From positions 1 to 6,626 of the forward strand of contig CALGRN010000174.1 in NCBI GenBank assembly GCA_937880835.1: a stretch of 6,626 bases of DNA, given 5' to 3'. This stretch comes from an uncultured Prevotella sp. Its GTDB lineage: Bacteria; Bacteroidota; Bacteroidia; Bacteroidales; Bacteroidaceae. Positions 1-6,131 of the stretch are shown here, one piece after another. The translations under genes and the position numbers were made by a program. Position 1 is the first letter of the stretch, and each line of letters starts with the position of its first letter. The notes under the pieces were generated by a model, which saw nothing but the letters and a program-made list of their open reading frames with translations, made no database searches and was not told the origin of the DNA.

Positions 1-554
1 GGAAGATTTTCTCCCGTAATAATTCCTTCTATACTCAATACACCCTCGTCTTTAAGATCTGCCCAACTGTCGTTTATCTTTACGAAAGAAGTACCATTAT
101 TACCCTTACCTACTACCGATACTCCGCGCACATCGGATTTCTGATAATATGTGTAACCAATATAAAGTTCGCCCGAATTTTCTTTCAGCTCGACAGGTGT
201 TGTCAGTTGAACCTTATTCCAACCGCGTAAAAGTTTTGGATTGCCGTTGCGAATAACAATTCCTTCTGCAAGATTATCTCCATCGATTGTAGAACGTACC
301 CAAACCTTAACGGAGTCGATATTAATACGTGCCGCAAGTCCGGCTTTTACACATACAATACTGTTTCCTGCAAATTTCTTAACCATAGAGGCAGGAATGT
401 GAATGGCAGCAGATACTTCTCCTTTTCCGTCTTTACCGTGAATACTTGACGAAGACACCTCGCCCAAACAGTAGCCTATCGACAATGAGTCTTCAGCAGC
501 ATCGACAGCAATCGACATGAAGATGCATAACATTAGGAATAAAATTTTCTTCAT
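1..554 (-). CDS. Secreted Bacteroidales modular protein, N-terminal part (gene runs off the left edge)
   Basis: An uninterrupted frame reads leftward from an ATG at 554-552 to the window edge (184 codons), so the C-terminus is missing. It begins with a clear signal peptide: MKK, a hydrophobic stretch (ILFLMLCIFMSIAV), then a likely cleavage after VDA near residue 19. The Cys at residue 10 is not in a proper lipobox, so a lipoprotein is unlikely. The mature part starts with a SIGYCLGE motif, followed by a beta-rich region with GWNKVQL (near residue 117) and LYIGYTYYQ (near 132). From memory of such proteins, this module often sits at the N-terminus of Bacteroidales exported proteins that continue with CARDB or fibronectin-like domains and a T9SS sorting tail; that continuation cannot be seen here. 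No enzyme motif is visible. The start is supported by the signal peptide and by a consensus promoter about 60 bases upstream. It is divergent from the giant secreted-protein gene at 832. The exact role is unknown. Confidence 0.85.
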   Translation of the reverse strand, partial: MKKILFLMLCIFMSIAVDAAEDSLSIGYCLGEVSSSSIHGKDGKGEVSAAIHIPASMVKKFAGNSIVCVKAGLAARINIDSVKVWVRSTIDGDNLAEGIVIRNGNPKLLRGWNKVQLTTPVELKENSGELYIGYTYYQKSDVRGVSVVGKGNNGTSFVKINDSWADLKDEGVLSIEGIITGENL

Positions 555-612
555 AGATTTATCAGATTATTTAATAATGTATAACAGTTGTTCAAATTAC
601 TTTTTATTGCCA

Positions 613-643
613 CAAAATTACAAAAAACTTTCTATGCTCCAAA
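613..643 (-). promoter_or_regulatory. Bacteroidetes-type promoter for the leftward secreted-protein gene
   Basis: Read on the minus strand, TTTG (643-640) is followed by exactly 19 bases and then TAATTTTG (620-613). This matches the known primary-sigma consensus of Bacteroidetes, TTTG-N19-21-TAnnTTTG. The predicted transcription start is near 606, giving a 5' leader of about 50 nt before the ATG at 554. Bases just before the start codon are A/T-rich with no Shine-Dalgarno sequence, which is normal for this phylum. Confidence 0.8.
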
Positions 644-659
644 TTTTTAATAAAAAAGA

Positions 660-690
660 TTTGCATATTAATATAAAATTATTAAATTTG
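660..690 (+). promoter_or_regulatory. Bacteroidetes-type promoter for the giant secreted-protein gene
   Basis: TTTG at 660-663, a 19-base spacer, then TAAATTTG at 683-690 is an exact match to the Bacteroidetes consensus. The predicted start of transcription is near 695-698, so the mRNA would have a leader of about 135 nt before the ATG at 832. The two outward-facing -33 elements (640-643 and 660-663) are separated by only 16 bases. Confidence 0.82.
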
Positions 691-700
691 CAAAGTTGTC

Positions 701-724
701 TGTGATAAATTTATTTTTATCACA
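701..724 (+). promoter_or_regulatory. Perfect 9-bp inverted repeat at the start of the leader (operator or 5' stem-loop)
   Basis: TGTGATAAA (701-709) and TTTATCACA (716-724) are perfect reverse complements around a six-base T-rich spacer. The dyad begins a few bases after the predicted transcription start. It could be a repressor binding site in DNA, or a hairpin at the very 5' end of the mRNA that protects it from decay. The TGTGA/TCACA ends recall CRP/FNR-type half sites, but the 14-base separation between them is too long for a standard CRP site, so no regulator is assigned. Confidence 0.6.
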
Positions 725-743
725 TAAACAGAATTAAGATTTA

Positions 744-792
744 AAAAGGTTCTGTTAAACCAAAATGAAAAGGTTATTTAACCAAATATGAA
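744..792 (+). repeat. Tandem pair of about 25-bp repeats with GGTT...AACC dyads in the leader
   Basis: Two near-copies lie head to tail: 744-769 and 768-792. Each reads AAAAGGTT, a short centre, then TTAA(A)CCAAA and (A/TA)TGAA. Each copy contains a dyad: GGTT-N6-AACC at 748-761, and the stronger GGTTA-TT-TAACC at 772-783. Each copy also contains an ATG (765 and 788) that opens only a tiny reading frame of six to eight codons ending before the real start at 832. Spaced dyads like this suggest a two-site operator or an RNA element; function is inferred only from position and repetition. Confidence 0.5.
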
Positions 793-831
793 GAACAATT
801 TTTATTAATAATCAAAAAAAGAAAAACAAGT

Positions 832-1248
832 ATGAAAAGAAACTTTCTTTTGAGTTTTTTGAGCATCATGTTCCTTGTATTTCTTTCACCATTCTCTGCA
901 AACGCTCAGCGTCCGCAGAGAACAATCGGGGAAGAAACGGAATTTGCAAAGATTACACTTTCGCAGATGCAGAAGAAAAGAGAGGACTTTAACAAAAGAT
1001 TTCCTCTTTCAAATGTGCGCCAAATCCAACATAAATGGACAGGCAAAAAGAATTTTCGTAATGCCACAAAGCATCAAGCAAAGCCGGCAAAATCGCAACT
1101 GAAAGCATTGCCTCTCTATACGGGTCCAGACGGACCGGTGTTGTGGGGAAATGTTGTAGGACAATCTACATGGGAAACACTTGAACCGGAAAATTATCCT
1201 TACGGTGTTTATCAGTTTATGTCAAGTTGTATGTGCATGAAAATATGA
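832..1248 (+). CDS. N-terminal fragment of a giant T9SS-type secreted protein (ends at a frameshift)
   Basis: This 138-codon frame carries the start of the giant gene. The signal peptide is clear: MKRN, a long hydrophobic core (FLLSFLSIMFLVFLSPF), and cleavage after SANA, before Gln26. Residues 27-85 are polar and basic, and then comes LPLYTGPDGPVLWGNVVGQSTW (split here as LPLYTGPDG / PVLWGNVVGQ / STW) and YGVYQF near residue 128. In related Bacteroidales proteins, as I remember them, a similar WGN...YGxYxF segment leads directly into a propeller-like domain with an NANGGG motif. Here that motif lies in another frame just downstream, and this frame ends in an unrelated-looking MSSCMCMKI and TGA. 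As a separate product it would be an exported stub with no sorting domain. The start is chosen for the signal peptide; upstream bases are A-rich (AAAAAAAGAAAAACAAGT) with no Shine-Dalgarno. Promoter at 660-690. Confidence 0.8.
   Translation: MKRNFLLSFLSIMFLVFLSPFSANAQRPQRTIGEETEFAKITLSQMQKKREDFNKRFPLSNVRQIQHKWTGKKNFRNATKHQAKPAKSQLKALPLYTGPDGPVLWGNVVGQSTWETLEPENYPYGVYQFMSSCMCMKI
1219..1248 (+). other. Frameshift junction joining the two parts of the 832-5354 gene
   Basis: The frame used from 832 must change by -1 (as if one base had been lost) to continue into the frame that runs to 5354. The downstream frame is open only after a TGA at 1182-1184, and the conserved-looking YGVYQF is still in the first frame up to 1218, so the break lies between 1219 and about 1245. 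With one base restored the gene would have 1508 codons including the stop. No canonical X-XXY-YYZ slippery heptamer is visible in the incoming frame; the only short runs are TTT at 1216-1218 and AAAA at 1240-1243. The stop of the first part and an in-frame ATG of the second overlap as ATGA (1245-1248). It could be a real mutation, a sequencing or assembly error, or less likely programmed. Confidence 0.8.
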
Positions 1249-4200
1249 ATGCAAACGGCGGTGGTGCTTTTATTGACGGGAAATTCCATTTCATATCATA
1301 TGTAAATATGGAAGGGATTGGATACTTTGCACAATATTTCATATATGACACAAAGACGTGGAATATGACTTTGTCTCAGGAAGTAAATGACTTGGGATTT
1401 ATCGCTATTACATCTGCTTATGACCAAACATCACAGTGTCTTTATGGTACTTTCTTCACATCAGACATGAAGGGCTATGAATTCGGATATTTGGATTATG
1501 CAACCATGACCAAGACTAAAATAAAGTCGGTTGACACTTACTACATGGCTATGGCTGTTAATTCAAAAGGAGATTTGTATGCAATAAATTCAAACGGCAC
1601 TCTTTTAAAAGTGGATAAAGCAACTGGTGCGGAAACTGTTATCGGTTCTACCGGACTTTCTCCTTTTTATCAGCAAAGTATGACTTTCGATAATAAGACA
1701 GACAAGCTCTATTGGGCTGCTTCTTTTATGACAAAACCTTCCGGTCTATATGAAGTAGATGTAACCAACGGTGCAGTTAAAAAAATAGCCGATTTCCCAA
1801 ATAATGAAGAAATACTTTGTCTGTATGCGACTGGAACGGAAGCATCGGAAGGAGCTCCCGGCAAAGTAACCGACCTTAAAGAAAACTTTGAGAAAGACGC
1901 TACAACCGGTACTATTACATTCACTGCTCCTTCAACATCATATAGTGGTGCACAGCTAACAAGCGACATTACTTATAAAGTAAATGTAAACGGAACAGAG
2001 AAAAGTACAGGAACAGCAACTCCTGGTCAGGCTGTAAGCATTAACCTCACTTTGCCGGAAGGACAAAACAAAGTAGAGGTAATTGCTTCTAATAATGCAG
2101 GTGCAAGTCCAGCAGCTTCGATAGAGTTCTGGGTAGGTTTGGATCTTCCTACAAACGTTGTATGCGATATAAACGAAGAAACCGGTGTGGTAAAAATCAC
2201 TTGGGATGCACCGCAAGGCGGTCAGCATAATGGATATATAAGCGAAAATCTTGTTTATTATGTTCGTCGTTATCCTGAATATGTATTAAAAGGTACAGAT
2301 CTTACTGTGAAAGAGTTTGCCGATACGATACAATTGGATAAACTTGCATCTTATTACTACGAGATATATGCAAAGAACAGCATATCCGATACTAAGAAAG
2401 GTGAATCTTATTATACCGACGCAGTTGTGTTGGGAAAACCTATTGAGCCTAATTATACCGAGCCATTTACTGATAAGAAAAAATTCAGTGTATTCACTGT
2501 TATAGACGTAAATAAAGACGGAAAAACTTGGGAGTGGAATAGAGATAAGAGAGTAGCAAGAGCAATGGGTAGTGATGACGTTAAATCAGACGACTGGTTG
2601 ATAACACCTCCTTTGCACTTGAAGCCGGGATTGTTCTACAAATTCAAATTCAAAGCACGTAGAGGTCTTGACAATTACGAAGAATTCTTATCTGTTCGTT
2701 TCGGTAACGGTAAAACTCCCGATAAGTTGACAGAAGAAATATTGCCTAAGACAGAATTGGTAAGCGGTTCACAATTCCAAGAATTTGAGAAAGAAGTTTC
2801 AGTTGAAACAGAAGGTACATACTATTTCGGTTTCCACGCAGAAAGTCCGGCAGGAATGTTTGCCATCTATCTTGATGACGTTTCTGTATCGAAAGGCGTT
2901 ACTTTCGATGCACCCGATTCTGTAACCAATTTTAAAGTTGTTGCAGGTGCAGAAGCCGATTTGAAAGCAACTGTAAGTTTCAACGCTCCAACTCAATCTA
3001 TAAACAAGCAACCGTTGACTACTCTTACAAAGATTGATATATTCCGTGGCAGAACTTTGGTTAACACAATATCAAATCCACAACCGGGCAATGAATATAC
3101 ATTCGTTGATAACGATGTCGTTAACGGACTTGTTACATATACTGTTGCTGCAACAAACGATACAGGAACGGGTATCAGAACTTCTTGCAGTGCTTATATA
3201 GGACATGACACACCGAAAGCTCCTAAAAACATTGTTCTTAAAGATAATTTTGACGGAACACTTGGTCTTTCTTGGGAGAAACCGGGTGCAGTAGGAAAGA
3301 ATGGCGGTTATGTGGATGAGAGCGACCTTTCATATAATATTTACGATATTAATCTCGAAACAAGCGAGACTACACTTCGCAAAGGCAATATTGAAGACAT
3401 GTCATATGTTATAAATGATGTAAATCTTGAAGGTCGCCAAGACATTCTGTTATATTTGGCAACAGCAAAATCTGAAAACGGAGAGAGTGAAATGGGATAT
3501 TCAAACGTAATTATCAAAGGAACTCCTTACACCTTGCCATATTCAGAATCACTTGCAGGCGGAAAATTAAAGAAGGATGATTTCTGGTGGGTTGAAACAT
3601 CATCAGCAGAGACACCTGACTTTGCTGCAACAAACGAGATGTCTTCCGACAACGATTACGGTTGTGCAGTATGGAAAGCCGGTACATTAGGCGAGTGGGC
3701 TTCATTCAATTCCGGCAAAATAGCACTTAAAGATGCTACCAATCCGGTATTGATGTTCAGCTATTATGCAGTGCCGGGCAAGGACATACAACTTACGGTT
3801 GAGGCGTTCCCCGCAGGTCAAGATAGTGAAGAAATCAAGGAAATCGACTTCCGAACATTATCGGGAGCAGCAGGTTGGCAGCGTGTAAGTGTTGAGCTGA
3901 ACGATGTTAAGAACGCTCCTTATACAATTCTCAAATTCAGAGTGAAGAGTAATGAGACAACCGTAACGACAGGTCTTGACGACTTCCTGATTATGGATGT
4001 GCTTAAAGATAACCTTGCTGCTACTATAAATGGTCCTACCGTTGGCGAAGTCGGACAACCGGTAAATGTTGAAGTAAATGTCAAGAGTTTGGGGCAGGAA
4101 GTTGCTTCCGGTTTCACGGTTGATTTATATGCAGGCTCTCGTCTTGTTGAAAGCAAAGACGGTGGTTCACTCAACTTGCTCGAAGATAAGACATATTCAT

Positions 4201-5354
4201 TCGTATATACGCCGAAAGTTGAAGATGCAGGTGTTATAAAGTTGCATGCCATTGCCAACTATTCTAAGGATCTTGATATGTCAGATAACACCACATCTGA
4301 TGTAAGCATGGTTATTAAAATGCCGGAGTTGCCCACTGTAACAGACCTTTCTGCGACACCAAAAGAAAACAGAACCGTTAGTTTGAACTGGAATGAACCT
4401 TCTTCTTTGGTTCGTACGATAGTTGACGATATGGAAGGACATACTCTGTGGGCTATTGACAACATCGGTAACTGGAAGACTGTTGACAGAGACCAATTGC
4501 CTACGGCGGGAATACAAGGCTTCTGGTGGGACAACATGGGTTACCCGCAAGCATTCATAGTATTTGATCCATATACTATCGGACTTGGAAAGACGGAACG
4601 CTACAAGGCTCATTCCGGAAACCAATATCTCGCAAGTTTTGCTGCCGCCGCAGAAGAGGGAGAATCTGTAAATGATGATTGGTTGATTTCACCGGAATTG
4701 AATGGCGATGCTCAAACTATAAGTCTGTGGGCTAAGGGTGCATCTCTTACATATACACCGGAAACATTCGAGATTCTTTATTCTACCACAACGTCAGAGC
4801 CGGAAGAATTCAAGCTCATAAGCACACATAATCCGGCAGGTGATGTATGGACAGAATATACAGCACAGTTGCCGGAAGGAACGAAGTTCTTTGCAATACA
4901 TTGCGTATCGGAAGACAAACTTGCTCTATTGTTAGATGACATAACTTATCACACCGGCAAGCTGACTGTTAAGACTTACAACATCTACCGTGACGGCAAT
5001 AAGGTTGCTTCGGTCGGTGCAGATGTACATGAGTTTATCGATCAGGATGTCAGCGACGGACAGCATGTTTACAACGTTACTGTTGTATATCCGGAAGGAG
5101 AATCCGTATTCTCTAATGATGCTTCAACACTGATAACAAATCTCAACGGATTGCAAGAAAACGTACTCAGCGTGCGCACGTCAAAGGGCATGATAATAAT
5201 CAACAATGCCGGTGGCGAGAATATAAGCGTATATAACACTAACGGTACGCAAGTGTTCAATGCCAACAACGAGGCGGATGTTACCATACCGGTACAGCGC
5301 GGACAGTACATTGTAAAGGTAGGTGCTAAGGTTTTCAATCTGACTGTCAGATAA
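1227..5354 (+). CDS. Giant modular secreted protein body: propeller-like, FN3, choice-of-anchor J, CARDB-like, T9SS sorting domain
   Basis: This is the main body of the 832 gene, displaced by one frame. The codon at 1227 is TTG and is probably not a true start; the frame is open from 1185 and an ATG lies at 1245. Approximate layout, residues from 1227: propeller-like region with NANGGG and GKFHFISY (1-205); two FN3-like domains (212-300, 305-403); a jelly-roll of the choice-of-anchor J/cleaved-adhesin type with DDWLITPPL and YLDDVSV (412-556); two more FN3-like domains (562-660, 663-765); a degenerate jelly-roll lacking the DWLISP motif but ending GLDDFLIMDV (768-925); a CARDB-like domain (926-1030); an FN3 domain that starts at 1035, is interrupted by a third jelly-roll with DDWLISPEL and LLLDDITYH (about 1061-1242), and resumes to 1300; and a C-terminal T9SS type A-like sorting domain ending GQYIVKVGAKVFNLTVR (1310-1375). 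Likely exported and surface-bound or released, acting in adhesion or binding; no catalytic motif is visible. Without the signal peptide at 832 this part alone could not be exported. Terminator at 5446-5483. Confidence 0.85.
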   Translation: MYVHENMNANGGGAFIDGKFHFISYVNMEGIGYFAQYFIYDTKTWNMTLSQEVNDLGFIAITSAYDQTSQCLYGTFFTSDMKGYEFGYLDYATMTKTKIKSVDTYYMAMAVNSKGDLYAINSNGTLLKVDKATGAETVIGSTGLSPFYQQSMTFDNKTDKLYWAASFMTKPSGLYEVDVTNGAVKKIADFPNNEEILCLYATGTEASEGAPGKVTDLKENFEKDATTGTITFTAPSTSYSGAQLTSDITYKVNVNGTEKSTGTATPGQAVSINLTLPEGQNKVEVIASNNAGASPAASIEFWVGLDLPTNVVCDINEETGVVKITWDAPQGGQHNGYISENLVYYVRRYPEYVLKGTDLTVKEFADTIQLDKLASYYYEIYAKNSISDTKKGESYYTDAVVLGKPIEPNYTEPFTDKKKFSVFTVIDVNKDGKTWEWNRDKRVARAMGSDDVKSDDWLITPPLHLKPGLFYKFKFKARRGLDNYEEFLSVRFGNGKTPDKLTEEILPKTELVSGSQFQEFEKEVSVETEGTYYFGFHAESPAGMFAIYLDDVSVSKGVTFDAPDSVTNFKVVAGAEADLKATVSFNAPTQSINKQPLTTLTKIDIFRGRTLVNTISNPQPGNEYTFVDNDVVNGLVTYTVAATNDTGTGIRTSCSAYIGHDTPKAPKNIVLKDNFDGTLGLSWEKPGAVGKNGGYVDESDLSYNIYDINLETSETTLRKGNIEDMSYVINDVNLEGRQDILLYLATAKSENGESEMGYSNVIIKGTPYTLPYSESLAGGKLKKDDFWWVETSSAETPDFAATNEMSSDNDYGCAVWKAGTLGEWASFNSGKIALKDATNPVLMFSYYAVPGKDIQLTVEAFPAGQDSEEIKEIDFRTLSGAAGWQRVSVELNDVKNAPYTILKFRVKSNETTVTTGLDDFLIMDVLKDNLAATINGPTVGEVGQPVNVEVNVKSLGQEVASGFTVDLYAGSRLVESKDGGSLNLLEDKTYSFVYTPKVEDAGVIKLHAIANYSKDLDMSDNTTSDVSMVIKMPELPTVTDLSATPKENRTVSLNWNEPSSLVRTIVDDMEGHTLWAIDNIGNWKTVDRDQLPTAGIQGFWWDNMGYPQAFIVFDPYTIGLGKTERYKAHSGNQYLASFAAAAEEGESVNDDWLISPELNGDAQTISLWAKGASLTYTPETFEILYSTTTSEPEEFKLISTHNPAGDVWTEYTAQLPEGTKFFAIHCVSEDKLALLLDDITYHTGKLTVKTYNIYRDGNKVASVGADVHEFIDQDVSDGQHVYNVTVVYPEGESVFSNDASTLITNLNGLQENVLSVRTSKGMIIINNAGGENISVYNTNGTQVFNANNEADVTIPVQRGQYIVKVGAKVFNLTVR

Positions 5355-5445
5355 GCAGTCTGTAAGGAACGGTGTATCAGCACTGACAAAAGGGTTAATA
5401 CACTGTTTCTTCTTTTATTGAAATTAATAAAACTAATTTTATATT

Positions 5446-5483
5446 ACGGTGTGGCAAGACATTGTTTCTGCCACACCGTTTTT
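5446..5483 (+). terminator. Intrinsic terminator of the giant secreted-protein gene
   Basis: ACGGTGTGGCA (5446-5456) pairs perfectly with TGCCACACCGT (5469-5479) to give an 11-bp GC-rich stem with a 12-base loop, followed by a run of T to 5483. It lies about 90 bases after the stop at 5352-5354. The opposite side lacks a T-run for leftward transcription, so it works mainly for the plus strand. Confidence 0.9.
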
Positions 5484-5540
5484 CTTATACTCCATTTCCG
5501 TAGATGATAACCGTTAAAACGTTGGAAAGAGAACATGCAC

Positions 5541-5644
5541 GTACATTGTTGAAAGCGGACACGCACAGGGCGTGTCCCTACATGCAGGATATACGTTGCT
5601 GTAAACACGTAGGGACAGACCTCGTGTATGTCCGAGAAATGTAC
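5541..5644. repeat. 104-bp imperfect palindromic element (MITE- or REP-like)
   Basis: The ends are perfect 7-bp inverted repeats, GTACATT (5541-5547) and AATGTAC (5638-5644). Inside, 5555-5583 is matched in inverted orientation by 5607-5635, sharing CGGACA and GTCCCTAC on comparable positions. The left arm also folds on itself: GGACACGC (5557-5564) with GCGTGTCC (5570-5577). The right arm has the weaker GGACA/TGTCC pair. From memory, palindromes built on GTAGGGACA...TGTCC recur between genes in several bacterial genomes; copy number in this genome cannot be seen here. There is no transposase and no obvious target-site duplication. It lies 61 bases after the terminator of the giant gene. Confidence 0.65.
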
Positions 5645-5694
5645 AACAAAACAACCTCGTATCGGTATGACAACAATAAACATTTAGAAGACAA

Positions 5695-5814
5695 AAACAA
5701 TGCCTTTTATACCCAACGGGTAGGGTGTGATTGTACCCAACGGGTAGGGTGTGATTGTACCCAACGAGTAGGGTGTGAATGCACCCAACGAGTAGTGTAT
5801 AAAAGGCACTGTTT
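5695..5814. repeat. 120-bp palindromic element: 24-bp tandem repeats inside an 18-bp inverted repeat
   Basis: Three full 24-bp units (5710-5733, 5734-5757, 5758-5781) and a diverged partial fourth (5782-5800) follow head to tail. The first two are identical; the third differs at two positions. Each unit starts TACCCAACG(G/A)GTA and continues GGGTGTGA(T/A)TG, so it holds small dyads (TACCC/GGGTA and ACCC/GGGT). The array is enclosed by inverted flanks: 5695-5712 pairs with 5797-5814 at 17 of 18 positions, including the perfect 12-bp TGCCTTTTATAC/GTATAAAAGGCA. There are no spacers, so this is not CRISPR. It resembles a small non-autonomous repeat element. The unit length is a multiple of three, which keeps a spurious reading frame open through it (5504-5905). 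Confidence 0.75.
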
Positions 5815-5946
5815 CATTGCGTTTTCAGAACATATAAGGGAACGTTCAGACGATGCAAAACAGAGCGATAAAACAATACGCCATATTCATCAAATTATCG
5901 GATAATTACAATTCGCCAAACTCACGTTCTCTATTCGCATAATTAA

Positions 5947-5980
5947 GAATATTATTACAAATGGTTGTTTAATAATATTC
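5947..5980. repeat. AT-rich 11-bp perfect inverted repeat
   Basis: GAATATTATTA (5947-5957) is the exact reverse complement of TAATAATATTC (5970-5980), with a 12-base spacer. There is no T-run on either side and the stem is nearly all A/T, so it is a poor terminator. It sits between the repeat element ending at 5814 and the MurF terminator, with no gene to serve as an operator for. It may be a remnant of a mobile repeat or simply AT-rich chance; the stretch 5815-5946 next to it shows nothing I can name. Confidence 0.4.
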
Positions 5981-6001
5981 AGATACAAAAAGCGTTACTC
6001 T

Positions 6002-6044
6002 TGAAAAACAATCTATGCCGCTTCGATATGCTGAGCGACATAGA
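6002..6044 (-). terminator. Intrinsic terminator of murF
   Basis: On the minus strand, bases 6044-6034 pair with 6022-6012 to form an 11-bp stem (ending CTATGTCGCT / AGCGGCATAG, with one G-U pair) and an 11-base loop, followed by ATTGTTTTTC. It is about 90 bases after the murF stop, the expected place for the end of its transcript. Because it faces the terminator at 5446-5483, the repeat-rich stretch between them should be little transcribed. Confidence 0.75.
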
Positions 6045-6131
6045 CTTGAAATTACGTTAAATGCTATCTTGTTTTTATCAGTTATACCACTGTTACTATC
6101 ATATTGACAAACCACGTAAGCAAACAGGCGG

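Noticed and set aside
517..705. 62-codon plus-strand frame at the left divergent region
   Set aside because: It overlaps the signal peptide of the leftward gene on the other strand and then runs through both promoters; its content is AT-rich chance coding.
875..1102. 75-codon frame overlapping the start of the giant gene
   Set aside because: It lies in another frame inside the signal-peptide fragment and shows no protein features of its own.
1219..1248. Programmed -1 ribosomal frameshift signal
   Set aside because: No X-XXY-YYZ heptamer is in the incoming frame and I saw no strong stem-loop just downstream; a simple mutation or sequence error is more likely, although it cannot be excluded.
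5372..5403. Possible hairpin GTGTAT/ATACAC soon after the giant gene's stop
   Set aside because: It has only six base pairs with a 20-base loop; the strong terminator 40 bases later explains transcript ending better.
5710..5800. Possible CRISPR-like array
   Set aside because: The 24-bp units are directly adjacent with no spacers, there are only three to four of them, and no cas genes are present.
5809..5864. Loose inverted repeat (CTGTTT...AAACAG with a GAACGTTC palindrome inside)
   Set aside because: The arms match only in patches with gaps and the left part overlaps the flank of the 120-bp element; it is too weak to call separately.
5504..5905. A 133-codon plus-strand frame running through the intergenic repeats
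   Set aside because: It begins just after a terminator and consists largely of palindromic repeat DNA (a 104-bp element and 24-bp tandem units that are a multiple of three). Its composition (Cys, His, Arg-rich, TQRVGC repeated) looks like translated repeat, there is no promoter match, and no known domain.
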